The notes below the pieces were generated by a model that was not told where the DNA came from, did no database searches, and saw only the letters and a list, made by a program, of their open reading frames with translations. 64,000 nucleotides of DNA. Origin: Micromonospora_J zhanjiangensis. Its GTDB lineage: Bacteria; Actinomycetota; Actinomycetes; Mycobacteriales; Micromonosporaceae. A program made the translations under genes and the position numbers. This document shows, in pieces, positions 9,369 through 18,493 of the stretch. Numbering within the stretch: the first letter of the stretch is position 1; every line of letters begins with the position of its first letter. The stretch spans positions 62,001 to 126,000 of the forward strand of contig NZ_JBHSBN010000005.1 of NCBI RefSeq assembly GCF_042650605.1, given 5' to 3'.

Positions 9369-10244
9369 GTGAAAAACGCGGCGATGCTCTCCGAGCAGGA
9401 GCCGACGGCCGGTTCGGCCGTCGGCCCCGCCGCGTCCACCCCGGCGGCGGACCAGGTCTACCCGACCGCGGACCAGCCCGGCCCAGACGGCCGGACCCGG
9501 GACCGGGTGATCCAGCTCCTGTTGGCGCGGGGGGCGGCCACCGCCGCCCAGCTCGGTGCCGCGCTGGGGCTCAGCCCGGCCGCGATCCGCCGCCACCTGG
9601 ACGCCATGCTCGACGAGGGTGACGTGGTCTCCCGTCAGCAACCGGTACGCGGGCACCGGCGGCGCGGACGACCGGCCAAGGTCTTCGTGCTCACCGACGC
9701 GGCCCGGATCCGCTGCGGCACCCACACCTACGACGGGATGGCCACCGCCGCGCTGCGGTGGATCGCCCGCTCCGGTGGACCGGAGGCGGTCTACGCGTTC
9801 GCCGCCGAACAGGTGGCCGCGCTGGAGACACGCTGTCGGGCGGCCATGGAGGGCGCCGGCGACGACCCGTTGGCGCGGGCGGAGGCTCTCGCCGGGGTGC
9901 TCACCGCGGAGGGCTACGCTGCCAACGCGTCCACGATCGCGACCGGCGGGCAACTGTGCCAGCACCACTGCCCGGTGGCCCATGTGGCCGCGGAGTTCCC
10001 CCAGCTGTGCGAGGCCGAGACCGCGGTGATCTCTCGCCTGATCGGCACCCACGTGCAGCGGCTGGCCACCATCGCGCACGGCGACGGGGTGTGCACCACG
10101 CACATCCCGGCCCAGTCGCGGCAACCGGACCGCCCCGTGCCGGCCCCGGCCGACGCGGGCCGCACCACCTCCGCGCCGGTGCCTGCCGGCGCGGACGACC
10201 ACACGACCGGTAACACCGTCACCACTGTGAGGACAGATAAATGA
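9369..10244 (+). CDS. sufR: SufR-type Fe-S sensing repressor
   Basis: ArsR/DeoR-like winged-helix regulator that represses the suf operon when its own [4Fe-4S] cluster is intact (known for the actinobacterial/cyanobacterial family). From GTG 9369 the product is 291 residues. The HTH is GAATAAQLGAALGLSPAAIRRHLDAML (~residues 55-82) and the wing RGHRRRGRPAKVFVLTD. The cluster-ligand cysteines are visible as CQHHC, QLC and GVC in the C-terminal quarter. The stop overlaps the sufB start (ATGA), so regulator and target operon are translationally coupled. First gene of the eight-gene suf operon. Confidence 0.92.
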   Translation: MKNAAMLSEQEPTAGSAVGPAASTPAADQVYPTADQPGPDGRTRDRVIQLLLARGAATAAQLGAALGLSPAAIRRHLDAMLDEGDVVSRQQPVRGHRRRGRPAKVFVLTDAARIRCGTHTYDGMATAALRWIARSGGPEAVYAFAAEQVAALETRCRAAMEGAGDDPLARAEALAGVLTAEGYAANASTIATGGQLCQHHCPVAHVAAEFPQLCEAETAVISRLIGTHVQRLATIAHGDGVCTTHIPAQSRQPDRPVPAPADAGRTTSAPVPAGADDHTTGNTVTTVRTDK

Positions 10245-11671
10245 CCGAGCAGATCGTCCAGCCCCTGACCCAGGAGGAGCAGCTCGCCGCCCTGGGCCGG
10301 TACGAATACGGTTGGGCCGACTCCGACGTGGCCGGTACGGCCGCCCAGCGCGGCCTCAGCGAGGCGGTGGTGCGGGACATCTCCGCCAAGAAGAACGAGC
10401 CCGAGTGGATGCTCGACCTGCGGCTGAAGGGTCTGAAGCTGTTCGGCCGCAAGCCGATGCCGGCCTGGGGCGCAGACCTCACCGGGATCGACTTCGACAA
10501 CATCAAGTACTTCGTCCGGTCCACCGAGAAGCAGGCCGCCAGCTGGGAGGACCTGCCCGAGGAGATCAAGAACACCTACGACCGGCTGGGCATCCCGGAG
10601 GCCGAGAAGCAGCGGCTGGTGGCCGGCGTCGCCGCCCAGTACGAGTCCGAGGTGGTCTACCACAAGATCCGCGAGGACCTGGAGGAGCAGGGCGTCCTGT
10701 TCCTCGACACGGACACCGCGCTCAAGGAGCACGAGGACGTCTTCAAGGAGTACTTCGGCACGGTGATCCCGGTCGGCGACAACAAGTTCGCCGCGCTGAA
10801 CACCTCGGTCTGGTCCGGCGGCTCGTTCATCTACGTGCCGAAGGGCGTGCACGTGGAGATCCCGCTGCAGGCGTACTTCCGGATCAACACCGAGAACATG
10901 GGCCAGTTCGAGCGGACGCTGATCATCGTCGACGAGGGCGCGTACGTGCACTACGTCGAGGGCTGCACCGCGCCGATCTACTCGTCCGACTCGCTGCACA
11001 GCGCGGTCGTCGAGATCATCGTGAAGAAGAACGCCCGGTGCCGGTACACGACCATCCAGAACTGGTCGAACAACGTCTACAACCTGGTCACCAAGCGCGC
11101 CGTCTGCCACGAGGGCGCGACCATGGAGTGGGTCGACGGCAACATCGGCTCCAAGGTGACCATGAAGTACCCGGCGGTGTACATGACCGGCGAGCACGCC
11201 AAGGGCGAGGTGCTCTCGGTGGCGATGGCCGGCGAGGGCCAGCACCAGGACGCCGGCGCCAAGATGGTGCACGCCGCGCCGCACACCTCCTCGACCATCA
11301 TCTCCAAGTCGATCGCCCGGGGCGGCGGCCGGACCTCCTACCGGGGCCTGGTCCAGGTGCTGGAGGGCTCGCACCACAGCCGCAGCACGGTCAAGTGCGA
11401 CGCGCTGCTGGTGGACACCATCTCCCGGTCGGACACCTACCCGTACGTCGACATCCGCGAGGACGACGTGTCGATGGGGCACGAGGCGACCGTCTCCAAG
11501 GTCAGCGACGACCAGCTCTTCTACCTGATGAGCCGGGGCCTGAGCGAGGACGAGGCGATGGCGATGATCGTCCGTGGCTTCATCGAGCCGATCGCCAAGG
11601 AACTGCCGATGGAGTACGCGCTGGAGCTCAACCGCCTGATCGAGCTGCAGATGGAAGGCGCCGTCGGCTGA
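10241..11671 (+). CDS. sufB: Fe-S cluster assembly scaffold SufB
   Basis: Core scaffold of the SufBC2D complex on which Fe-S clusters are built. 476 residues, full length. Conserved elements include WMLDLRLKGLKLF near the N-terminus, SVWSGGSFIYVPKGVHVEIPL, HYVEGCTAPIYSSDSLHSAVVEI (with the conserved cysteine), and the C-terminal RSDTYPYVDIREDDVSMGHEATVSKVSDDQLFYLMSRGLSEDEA that shapes the SufB-SufD interface. ATGA overlap with sufR; 56 bp precede sufD. Confidence 0.98.
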   Translation: MTEQIVQPLTQEEQLAALGRYEYGWADSDVAGTAAQRGLSEAVVRDISAKKNEPEWMLDLRLKGLKLFGRKPMPAWGADLTGIDFDNIKYFVRSTEKQAASWEDLPEEIKNTYDRLGIPEAEKQRLVAGVAAQYESEVVYHKIREDLEEQGVLFLDTDTALKEHEDVFKEYFGTVIPVGDNKFAALNTSVWSGGSFIYVPKGVHVEIPLQAYFRINTENMGQFERTLIIVDEGAYVHYVEGCTAPIYSSDSLHSAVVEIIVKKNARCRYTTIQNWSNNVYNLVTKRAVCHEGATMEWVDGNIGSKVTMKYPAVYMTGEHAKGEVLSVAMAGEGQHQDAGAKMVHAAPHTSSTIISKSIARGGGRTSYRGLVQVLEGSHHSRSTVKCDALLVDTISRSDTYPYVDIREDDVSMGHEATVSKVSDDQLFYLMSRGLSEDEAMAMIVRGFIEPIAKELPMEYALELNRLIELQMEGAVG

Positions 11672-11727
11672 GCCGGCACCCGGCGGATCCGACGACAGAT
11701 CACGTTCGCGCAGTAGGACAGGATGAG

Positions 11728-12870
11728 ATGAGCACGCAGGCAATCGCGCCGCCCACGACCAAGTCGCAGGCGCTGCGCTCGTACGACGTCGCGGACTTCC
11801 CGGCCCTCACCGGGCTGGAGGAGGAGTGGCGGTTCACCCCGCTGAAGCGGCTGCGCGGGCTGGCCACCGGCACGCCGGCCGCCACCGGCGCGATCCGGCA
11901 CGAGTACGGGCAACTGCCGCCCGGCGTGACGGTCACCCCGATGCCCCGGAAGGACCCGCGGGTGGGCAGCGTGCTCACCCCGTTCGACCGGGTCAGCGCC
12001 CTGGCCTACGGCGCCGCCGAGCAGGCGGTGCTGGTGTCGGTGGCGGCGGACGCGGTGCTCGCCGCGCCGGCGCTGGTCCGGGTGATCGGCGGCGGCACCG
12101 ACGGGGTGGCCTACGGGCACACCTTCGTCGAGGTCGGCCGGTTCGCCGAGGCGACCGTGGTGCTGGAACAGGTCGGCTCGACGACCCTGGCCGACAACGT
12201 CGAGGTCGCGGTCGCCGACGGCGCGAAGCTGACCCTGGTCACGGTCGCCGACTGGGCGCCGGACGCGGTGCAGGCCCAGCATCTCAAGATCCGACTCGGC
12301 CGGGACGCCAAGGTCAACCACGTCCAGGTCACCCTGGGCGGCGACCTGGTCCGGCAGTACACCAGCGTGGAGTACGCCGACCGGGGCGGCGAGGCGGAGC
12401 TGTACGGCCTCTACTTCGCCGACGGCGGGCAGCACCAGGAGCACCGCCAGCTGGTCGACCACTCCGTACCGGACTGCCGCAGCTACGTCGGTTACCGGGG
12501 CGCGTTGCAGGGCGCCAGCGCGCACACCGTCTGGGTCGGCGACGTGCTGATCCGGGCCGCGGCGACCGGCACCGAGACGTACGAGATCAACCGCAACCTG
12601 GTGTTGACCGACGGCGCCCGGGCCGACTCGGTACCGAACCTGGAGATCGAGACCGGCGAGGTGGCCGGCGCGGGCCACGCCAGCGCGACCGGCCGGTTCG
12701 ACGACGAGCAGCTGTTCTACCTGATGGCCCGGGGCATCCCGGAGTCCGAGGCGCGCAAGCTGGTGGTCCGCGGCTTCTTCGCCGAGCTGATCAACAAGAT
12801 CCCGGTCGAGGAGCTGCGCGAGCGGCTCGGCCAGGCGATCGAGGACCGGCTGCTCAAGGCGGGTGCCTGA
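11728..12870 (+). CDS. sufD: Fe-S cluster assembly protein SufD
   Basis: SufB paralogue and partner in the SufBC2D complex. 380 residues starting MSTQAIAPPTTKSQALRSYD, with EEWRFTPLKRLRGL in the N-terminal region and the beta-helix end NLVLTDGARADSVPNLEIETGEVAGAGHASATGRFDDEQLFYLMARGIPESEA, diagnostic for SufD. The stop and the next start share bases at 12870, so the following ferredoxin is translationally coupled. Confidence 0.97.
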   Translation: MSTQAIAPPTTKSQALRSYDVADFPALTGLEEEWRFTPLKRLRGLATGTPAATGAIRHEYGQLPPGVTVTPMPRKDPRVGSVLTPFDRVSALAYGAAEQAVLVSVAADAVLAAPALVRVIGGGTDGVAYGHTFVEVGRFAEATVVLEQVGSTTLADNVEVAVADGAKLTLVTVADWAPDAVQAQHLKIRLGRDAKVNHVQVTLGGDLVRQYTSVEYADRGGEAELYGLYFADGGQHQEHRQLVDHSVPDCRSYVGYRGALQGASAHTVWVGDVLIRAAATGTETYEINRNLVLTDGARADSVPNLEIETGEVAGAGHASATGRFDDEQLFYLMARGIPESEARKLVVRGFFAELINKIPVEELRERLGQAIEDRLLKAGA

Positions 12871-13208
12871 TGGCCGAGCCGATCCGGATCTGCTCCGCCG
12901 AGGACATCCCGAAGGGGACCGCGATCCGGGCCACCGTCGACGACACCGACCTGGCCGTCGTGCACGCCGAGGACGGCAACTTCTACGCCGTGTACGACGA
13001 GTGCTCGCACGCCGCCGTGGCGCTGTCCGAGGGCGAGGTGGACGGCTGCACGCTGGAGTGCTGGCTGCACGGTTCCCGCTTCGACCTGCGCACCGGCGAG
13101 CCGACCGGGCTGCCGGCCACCGAACCCGTACCCGTCTATCCCGTCGAAGTCCGCGACGGCGACATCTACGTCGCTCTGACGCCGAGCAATGGAGTAACCG
13201 CACCATGA
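12870..13208 (+). CDS. Rieske-type [2Fe-2S] ferredoxin of the suf operon
   Basis: Small 112-residue Rieske-fold protein that sits between sufD and sufC in most actinomycetes, presumably as an electron carrier or cluster acceptor during assembly. A typical Rieske site would be CxH...CxxH; here the sequence is DECSHAAVALSEGEVDGCTLECWLHGSRFDL, giving Cys-Ser-His and Cys-Trp-Leu-His, a standard pair of cluster-binding boxes. Starts with ATG overlapping the sufD stop and its own stop overlaps sufC (ATGA). Confidence 0.92.
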   Translation: MAEPIRICSAEDIPKGTAIRATVDDTDLAVVHAEDGNFYAVYDECSHAAVALSEGEVDGCTLECWLHGSRFDLRTGEPTGLPATEPVPVYPVEVRDGDIYVALTPSNGVTAP

Positions 13209-13978
13209 GCGTTCTGGAGATCCGCGACCTGAAGGTGTCGGTCAAGCTGCCCGAGGGTGAGCTGAAGCCGATCCTGGCGGGCGTCGACCTGACCGTGAAG
13301 GCAGGGGAGACGCACGCAATCATGGGCCCGAACGGCTCGGGCAAGTCCACCCTGGCCTACTCGATCGCCGGCCACCCGAAGTACGAGATCACCGGCGGCA
13401 CGGTCACGCTCGACGGCGAGGACGTGCTCGCGATGACCGTCGACGAGCGGGCCCGGGCCGGACTGTTCCTGGCCATGCAGTACCCGGTCGAGGTGCCGGG
13501 CGTGTCGGTGGCCAACTTCCTGCGTACCGCCAAGACCGCCGTCGACGGCCAGGCGCCGAAGCTGCGCACCTGGGCCGGCGAGCTGCGCGGCGCGATGGAG
13601 CGGCTGCAGATGGACCCGGCGTTCGCCCAGCGCAACGTCAACGAGGGCTTCTCCGGCGGCGAGAAGAAGCGGCACGAGATCGTGCAGCTCGAACTGCTCA
13701 AGCCCAAGGTGGCCGTGCTGGACGAGACCGACTCCGGGCTCGACATCGACGCGCTGCGGGTGGTCAGCGAGGGCGTCAACCGGGTCCGCGAGACCGGCGA
13801 GACCGGCCTGCTGCTGATCACCCACTACACCCGGATCCTGCGCTACATCAAGCCGGACTTCGTGCACGTCTTCGTCGGCGGTCGGATCGTCGAGGAGGGC
13901 GGCCCGGAGCTGGCCGAGCAGCTCGAGGCCGAGGGTTACGAGCGGTACGTCGCCGGCGCTGGTGCCGCGCGGGCCTGA
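13205..13978 (+). CDS. sufC: Fe-S assembly ATPase SufC
   Basis: ABC-type ATPase that drives the SufBC2D complex. 257 residues with Walker A GPNGSGKST (~residue 40), Q-loop AMQYPVEVPGVSVANFLR, the signature FSGGEKKRHEI, and a Walker B region KVAVLDETDSGLDIDALRVV, where the usual -DEPDSGLD- reads DETDSGLD as is normal for SufC. Ends 32 bp before sufS. Confidence 0.98.
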   Translation: MSVLEIRDLKVSVKLPEGELKPILAGVDLTVKAGETHAIMGPNGSGKSTLAYSIAGHPKYEITGGTVTLDGEDVLAMTVDERARAGLFLAMQYPVEVPGVSVANFLRTAKTAVDGQAPKLRTWAGELRGAMERLQMDPAFAQRNVNEGFSGGEKKRHEIVQLELLKPKVAVLDETDSGLDIDALRVVSEGVNRVRETGETGLLLITHYTRILRYIKPDFVHVFVGGRIVEEGGPELAEQLEAEGYERYVAGAGAARA

Positions 13979-14010
13979 GTCAGAGCCGACAGCGAAGGGG
14001 CGCCGCCGAG

Positions 14011-15315
14011 ATGACCACCATCGCGATCCCGCCGGGCATGCCGCAGTACGACGACGTGCCCCGCTTCGACGTCGACCGGGTCCGGGCCGACTTCCCTATC
14101 CTGTCCCGGGAGATCAACGGCCACCCGTTGGTCTATCTCGACAGCGCCAACACCTCGCACAAGCCGCGCCAGGTGCTCGACGTGCTGCGCGACCACTACG
14201 AGCGGCACAACGCCAACGTGTCCCGGTCGGTGCACGCGCTGGGCACCGAGGCCACCGAGGCGTACGAGGGGGCGCGGGCGAAGGTCGCGGCGTTCGTCAA
14301 CGCGCCCAGTCCGGACGAGGTGGTGTTCACCAAGAACTCCACCGAGGCGATCAACCTGGTCGCGTACGCCTTCTCGAACGCCTCGCTGGAAGCGGACGGT
14401 GACCCCAGGTTCCGGCTCGGTCCCGGCGACGAGGTGGTGATCTCCGAGATGGAGCACCACTCGAACATCGTGCCGTGGCAGCTGCTCTGCCGGCGCACCG
14501 GCGCCACGCTGCGCTGGTTCGGGGTCACCGAGGGCGGCCGGCTGGACGAGAGCAACCTCGACGAGCTGGTGAACGAGCGCACCAAGCTGGTGTCGCTGGT
14601 GCACATGTCGAACGTCCTCGGCACCGTCAACGCCACCGCCCGGATCACCGAACGGGTCCGCCAGGTCGGCGCGCTGCTGCTGCTGGACTGCTCGCAGTCG
14701 GTGCCGCACATGCCGATGGACGTGGTCGACTACGACGCCGACTTCATCGCCTTCACCGGGCACAAGATGTGCGGGCCGACCGGCATCGGGGTGCTCTGGG
14801 GCCGGGGTGAGCTGCTCGCGGCCATGCCGCCGGTGCTCGGCGGCGGCTCGATGATCGAGACGGTGACGATGGACGGGTCGACGTTCGCGCCGCCGCCGGC
14901 CCGGTTCGAGGCGGGCACCCCGCCGATCGCCGAGGCGGTCGCGCTGGGCGCCGCGGTCGACTACCTGACCGGGATCGGCATGCGCGCCGTCCAGTGGCAC
15001 GAGAAGGAGCTGACGGCGTACGCGCTGGAGGCCTTCGGCACGGTGCCCGGCCTGCGGGTGTTCGGGCCGAACGTGCCGATCGGTCGGGGCGGCACGATCT
15101 CGTTCGCCCTGGACGGCGTCCACCCGCACGACGTGGGTCAGGTGCTCGACGCGCAGGGCGTACAGGTGCGGGTGGGACACCACTGCGCCCGCCCGACCTG
15201 CGTCCGGTACGGCGTACCGGCGATGACCCGCGCCTCGTTCTACCTGTACACCACCACGGGTGAGATCGACGCCCTGGTGCGGGGGCTCGAACAGGCGCGG
15301 AAGGTGTTCGGCTGA
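14011..15315 (+). CDS. sufS: Cysteine desulfurase SufS
   Basis: PLP enzyme (type II, SufS) that takes sulfur from cysteine and hands it to SufU. 434 residues; PLP Schiff-base lysine at position 252 in FTGHKMCGPTGIGVLWG, catalytic persulfide cysteine at 392 in RVGHHCARPTCVRYG, and the substrate region EMEHHSNIVPWQLL. The start ATG has GGGGCGCCGCCGAG upstream. The last base of the stop overlaps the sufU start. Confidence 0.97.
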   Translation: MTTIAIPPGMPQYDDVPRFDVDRVRADFPILSREINGHPLVYLDSANTSHKPRQVLDVLRDHYERHNANVSRSVHALGTEATEAYEGARAKVAAFVNAPSPDEVVFTKNSTEAINLVAYAFSNASLEADGDPRFRLGPGDEVVISEMEHHSNIVPWQLLCRRTGATLRWFGVTEGGRLDESNLDELVNERTKLVSLVHMSNVLGTVNATARITERVRQVGALLLLDCSQSVPHMPMDVVDYDADFIAFTGHKMCGPTGIGVLWGRGELLAAMPPVLGGGSMIETVTMDGSTFAPPPARFEAGTPPIAEAVALGAAVDYLTGIGMRAVQWHEKELTAYALEAFGTVPGLRVFGPNVPIGRGGTISFALDGVHPHDVGQVLDAQGVQVRVGHHCARPTCVRYGVPAMTRASFYLYTTTGEIDALVRGLEQARKVFG

Positions 15316-15788
15316 TGCAACTGGACCAGCTCTACCAGGAGATCATCCTGGACCACTACAAGCACCCGCACGGGCGGGGCCTGCGCGATCCGGCCGATCC
15401 GGCGCTGCGCGTCGCCGAGGCGCACCACGTCAACCCGACCTGCGGCGACGAGGTGACCGTCCGGGTGGCGGTGGACGCGGACCTGCTGGCCGACATCTCG
15501 TACGACGGGATGGGCTGTTCGATCAGCCAGGCGTCGGCCAGCGTCCTGCACGAGCTGCTCAGTGCCCAGCGGCTGGACGAGGCCCGGGTGGTGCACGGCG
15601 CGTTCGTGGAGTTCATGTCGGGCCGGGGCCAGGTGACGCCGGACGAGGCGTTGCTGGGCGACGGTGTGGCGTTCGCCGGGGTGGCCCGGTTCCCGGCCCG
15701 GGTGAAGTGCGCCCTGCTGCCGTGGATGGCGTTCAAGGACGCGGTGGCCCGGGCCGGCGTGGAGATGAGTCCGGAGGTAACGGCATGA
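15315..15788 (+). CDS. sufU: Zinc-dependent sulfurtransferase SufU
   Basis: Accepts persulfide sulfur from SufS; fold of the IscU family with a structural/catalytic zinc. 157 residues; the three zinc-ligand cysteines are at 43 (NPTCGDE), 68 (GMGCSISQASAS) and 132 (RVKCALLPW), with the adjacent Asp of CGDE as the fourth ligand. The extra ~20-residue insert between the second and third cysteine, typical for SufU rather than IscU, is present. Overlaps sufS by one base and sufT by ATGA. Confidence 0.95.
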   Translation: MQLDQLYQEIILDHYKHPHGRGLRDPADPALRVAEAHHVNPTCGDEVTVRVAVDADLLADISYDGMGCSISQASASVLHELLSAQRLDEARVVHGAFVEFMSGRGQVTPDEALLGDGVAFAGVARFPARVKCALLPWMAFKDAVARAGVEMSPEVTA

Positions 15789-16339
15789 GGGACGTCATGA
15801 GCGAGCGTGGCGAGGAAACGAGCGAGGAGAGCGGAACGATGGACGGCACCGACGCGGCTCCGGCGACCGCGGGCGCGGTGGCCGCCTCGGTCGGCGCGGA
15901 CGAGGCTCCGGCGACCGCCGGTGACGTCGCTCCCGTGTCCGGCGGGGCGACTCCGGCCGCCGAGGACCGAGCCGCCGATGCCCCGGCCGCCGACGCCCCG
16001 AGCGCGGGCGGTGGCAAGGCGGCCGTCGCCGATGTCGAGGAGGCGATGAAGGACGTCGTGGACCCGGAACTCGGGATCAACGTGGTCGACCTCGGCCTGG
16101 TCTACGGGGTGCACGTCGACGACGGGAACGTGGCCACCCTGGACATGACCCTGACCTCGGCGGCCTGCCCGCTGACCGATGTGATCGAGGACCAGACCCG
16201 GCAGGCGTTGACCACCGGTCCCGGTGGCGGCCTGGTCGACGACTTCCGGATCAACTGGGTCTGGCTTCCGCCGTGGGGTCCGGACAAGATCACCGACGAG
16301 GGCCGCGACCAGCTTCGCGCCCTGGGTTTCAACGTCTAG
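15785..16339 (+). CDS. sufT: SufT / MIP18-family Fe-S assembly factor with Ala-rich N-terminal extension
   Basis: Auxiliary Fe-S maturation protein (DUF59). The conserved domain occupies the last ~105 residues: VEEAMKDVVDPELGINVVDLGLVYGV, then TLTSAACPLTDVIEDQ with the conserved cysteine, and WLPPWGPDKITDEGRDQLRALGF. From ATG 15785 (overlapping the sufU stop) the protein is 184 residues, with an ~80-residue Ala/Pro/Glu-rich low-complexity leader; starts at ATG 15797 or 15839 would shorten the leader but not the domain. Last gene of the suf operon. Confidence 0.9.
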   Translation: MRDVMSERGEETSEESGTMDGTDAAPATAGAVAASVGADEAPATAGDVAPVSGGATPAAEDRAADAPAADAPSAGGGKAAVADVEEAMKDVVDPELGINVVDLGLVYGVHVDDGNVATLDMTLTSAACPLTDVIEDQTRQALTTGPGGGLVDDFRINWVWLPPWGPDKITDEGRDQLRALGFNV

Positions 16340-16422
16340 CCGTCGGAAGCGGGAACTCCGGTCGGCGGGTGACGGTACGACGCCGAGCGAGACGGACGCG
16401 GCCACGCCCGGCCCACCCCGAG

Positions 16423-16450
16423 CCCCGGTCGCCCGGTGGGACGACCGGGG
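16423..16450 (+). terminator. Candidate terminator hairpin after the suf operon
   Basis: A 9-bp GC-rich stem (arms 16423-16431 and 16442-16450) lies 84 bp past the sufT stop. No U-tract. Assigned as terminator by position only. Confidence 0.4.
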
Positions 16451-16533
16451 TGAAGTCGGGCGGGCCACCCGGAAAATAGGTCGACCCGAGGACGCGGCAG
16501 GGCTTTGGATGGGGTGGTGACGTCGCCGTACCC

Positions 16534-17247
16534 GTGCCGACCGCGTCCCGTCCCGGCGATCACCGCCGGCCGGCGACAGCGTCGCGCCTCGACGTCCGGC
16601 AGGTCCCACCGTCCGCCGTCGTGACCGCCGCCGTACTGGCCGGCCTGGTGGCCGGCTACGGCGTGGCGATCCCGGTCGGTGCCATCGCGGCGCTGGTTCT
16701 CGGGCTCAGCGCCCGGCACTCGTTCCGGGTCGGCGCGGCCGCGGCACTCGGGGTGGCGACCGCCGACGGCCTGTACGCGGCCGTCGCGGTGCTCGGCGGG
16801 GCCTCGCTCGCGGCACTGCTCGCGCCGGCCGCCGGCCCGCTGCGGCTGGTGGCCGCCGGCGTCCTGCTCGCGATGGCCGCGTACACGGTGGGCGGCGCCC
16901 TCCGGCGGCACCGCGCACCGACCGGCGCCACCTCCGCCGAGCGGGCCGGTCTCGGCCGGCCCGGGCGGGCCTACGCCGGCCTGCTCGGCCTGACCCTGCT
17001 CAACCCGCTGACGGTGGTCTACTTCGCGGCGCTGGTGGTCGGGCGGCAGGGCGCCGGACGGTTCACCCCGGCGACGGCGGTGGCCTTCGTGCTCGGCGCG
17101 TTCGCCGCGTCGGCGAGCTGGCAGCTGCTGATCGCGGGCGGCGGGTCGCTGGTCGGTCGGCTGCTGGCCGGCCCGCGCGGCCGGCTGGCCACCGCACTGG
17201 TCTCCGCGACCCTGATCGCGGTGCTCGCCGTCGACCTGCTGCGCTGA
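16534..17247 (+). CDS. LysE/RhtB-family exporter
   Basis: Six-helix membrane protein of the LysE amino-acid exporter superfamily. From GTG 16534 it has 237 residues; an in-frame GTG at 16621 (TAAVLAGLVAGYGVAIPVGA) would give 208 residues and begin right at the first membrane helix, which is where family members usually start, so the first 29 residues may not be translated. Features: GVAIPVGAIAALVLG in helix 1, the GVATADGLYAAVAVLG region of helix 2, and TLLNPLTVVYFAALVVG, the conserved NP motif. Substrate cannot be read from sequence. Convergent with the metalloprotease gene. Confidence 0.85.
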   Translation: MPTASRPGDHRRPATASRLDVRQVPPSAVVTAAVLAGLVAGYGVAIPVGAIAALVLGLSARHSFRVGAAAALGVATADGLYAAVAVLGGASLAALLAPAAGPLRLVAAGVLLAMAAYTVGGALRRHRAPTGATSAERAGLGRPGRAYAGLLGLTLLNPLTVVYFAALVVGRQGAGRFTPATAVAFVLGAFAASASWQLLIAGGGSLVGRLLAGPRGRLATALVSATLIAVLAVDLLR

Positions 17248-17268
17248 CCGCGCCGGCCGTTGTCCGGG

Positions 17269-17317
17269 CGGCACGGGACGACCCCGGTCATCAGACCGAG
17301 GATGACCGGGGCCGTGC
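17269..17317. terminator. Candidate bidirectional terminator
   Basis: Between convergent genes: about 17 bp of stem with a 5-nt bulge, pairing the segment from 17270 (GGCACGG, then CCCCGGTCAT) with ATGACCGGGGCCGTGCC ending near 17316. Suitable for terminating both the LysE-like and the YpfJ-like transcripts. Confidence 0.45.
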
Positions 17318-17334
17318 CCGCCTGCGCCGGGCGT

Positions 17335-18243
17335 TCAGATCGAGCCGCTGAAGGTGTCGCACTTGCGCGGGTCGCCGGTGTTGAAGCCCTGCTCGAACCA
17401 TTTCTGCCGCTGCGCCGACGTGCCGTGGGTGTACGAACCCGGGTCGTTGCCCCGGCCGGACTTCTGCTGGATGGCGTCGTCGCCGATCGCGCCCGCGGTC
17501 TTCACCGCGTCCTGGATGTCCTGCTGGTCGATGGACTTGAAGATGGCCTGGCCCTTGCTGTCCTTGGTCTCGGTGGCGTGGTGCGCCCAGGAGCCGGCCA
17601 GGCAGTCGGCCTGCAGCTCCAGCCGGACCGAACCGGAGTTCGGGCCGGTCTTGCCGTCCTGGGCCTTGGCCTCGATGCCGAGCAGATCCTGGACGTGGTG
17701 CCCGTACTCGTGGGCCAGCACGTACGGCTGCGGGAACTCGCCCTTGACCCCGAACTCGGACTTCAGCACGTCGTAGAAGGTGAGGTCGATGTAGACGAGC
17801 TTGTCCGCCGGGCAGTAGAACGGGCCGACGCCGGAGTCGGCCTGACCACACCCGGTGCTGACGTTGTTGCTGAAGAACTCGGTGTTCGCCGGCTTGTACT
17901 GCTGGCCGAAGGCCTCCGGCATCGCCGTCTTCCAGTACGCCTGGATCGAGTTGATGTACAGCACGTTGCGGCAGTCCTGCTTCTTGGTGGCGTCCGGCGC
18001 CTTGCACTCGGCGTTCAGGCTGGAGTTGTCCGCCGGCTGGTCACCGCCGCCCCCGCCGCCCAGTTGGCTGATCCCGAAGCCGCCGCCGACCAGGGCGACC
18101 AGCACCGCGATGATGATGCTGATCAGGCCGCCCCGACCGCCTCCGCCGCCGGGGATCGGGAAGCCCATCCCGCCGCCTCCACCGCCTCCGCGCCGGTCGT
18201 CCACCTGACTGGTGTCGATCTCCGCGTTCTCGTTGAGTTCCAT
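17335..18243 (-). CDS. YpfJ-family neutral zinc metallopeptidase, membrane-anchored
   Basis: Putative zinc peptidase exposed outside the membrane. From ATG 18243 (MELNENAEIDTSQVDDRR, the usual family start; a GTG one codon earlier is also possible) it has 302 residues. Order: N-terminal Gly-rich stretch, one transmembrane helix (LISIIIAVLVALVGGGFGIS, ~40-59), a second short Gly run, then the peptidase domain with the zinc motif HEYGHH (~178-183) and the third-ligand region RLELQADCLAGSWAHH. Four cysteines in the ectodomain may form disulfides. Biological substrate unknown. Confidence 0.93.
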   Translation of the reverse strand: MELNENAEIDTSQVDDRRGGGGGGGMGFPIPGGGGGRGGLISIIIAVLVALVGGGFGISQLGGGGGGDQPADNSSLNAECKAPDATKKQDCRNVLYINSIQAYWKTAMPEAFGQQYKPANTEFFSNNVSTGCGQADSGVGPFYCPADKLVYIDLTFYDVLKSEFGVKGEFPQPYVLAHEYGHHVQDLLGIEAKAQDGKTGPNSGSVRLELQADCLAGSWAHHATETKDSKGQAIFKSIDQQDIQDAVKTAGAIGDDAIQQKSGRGNDPGSYTHGTSAQRQKWFEQGFNTGDPRKCDTFSGSI

Positions 18244-18493
18244 CACGACCCCGATCGCTGAATCATCCTGTTGTCACGCGTTAGCCGCCGGACGGGTCCG
18301 GAGGGCATTTCGGTACCCGGTGATCTTGCTTGGTAATCCGCGCGGCGCTCCGCCCGGGTGGCCCGGTACAATCGACGCGTGCTGCTCTGCGAAGACTGAC
18401 CCGCTCCGGGGCGACGGGAGGCAGTATCCCCGCCGGCCGGTTCGCGTGCGCCCATGAGCCAGCCTTCGACCTGCGAGAGCGAGTTTTCCCGAC

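Noticed and set aside
9333..9371. Upstream extension of SufR starting at 9333
   Set aside because: The extra 12 residues match nothing and overlap the likely promoter; GTG 9369 fits the family start better.
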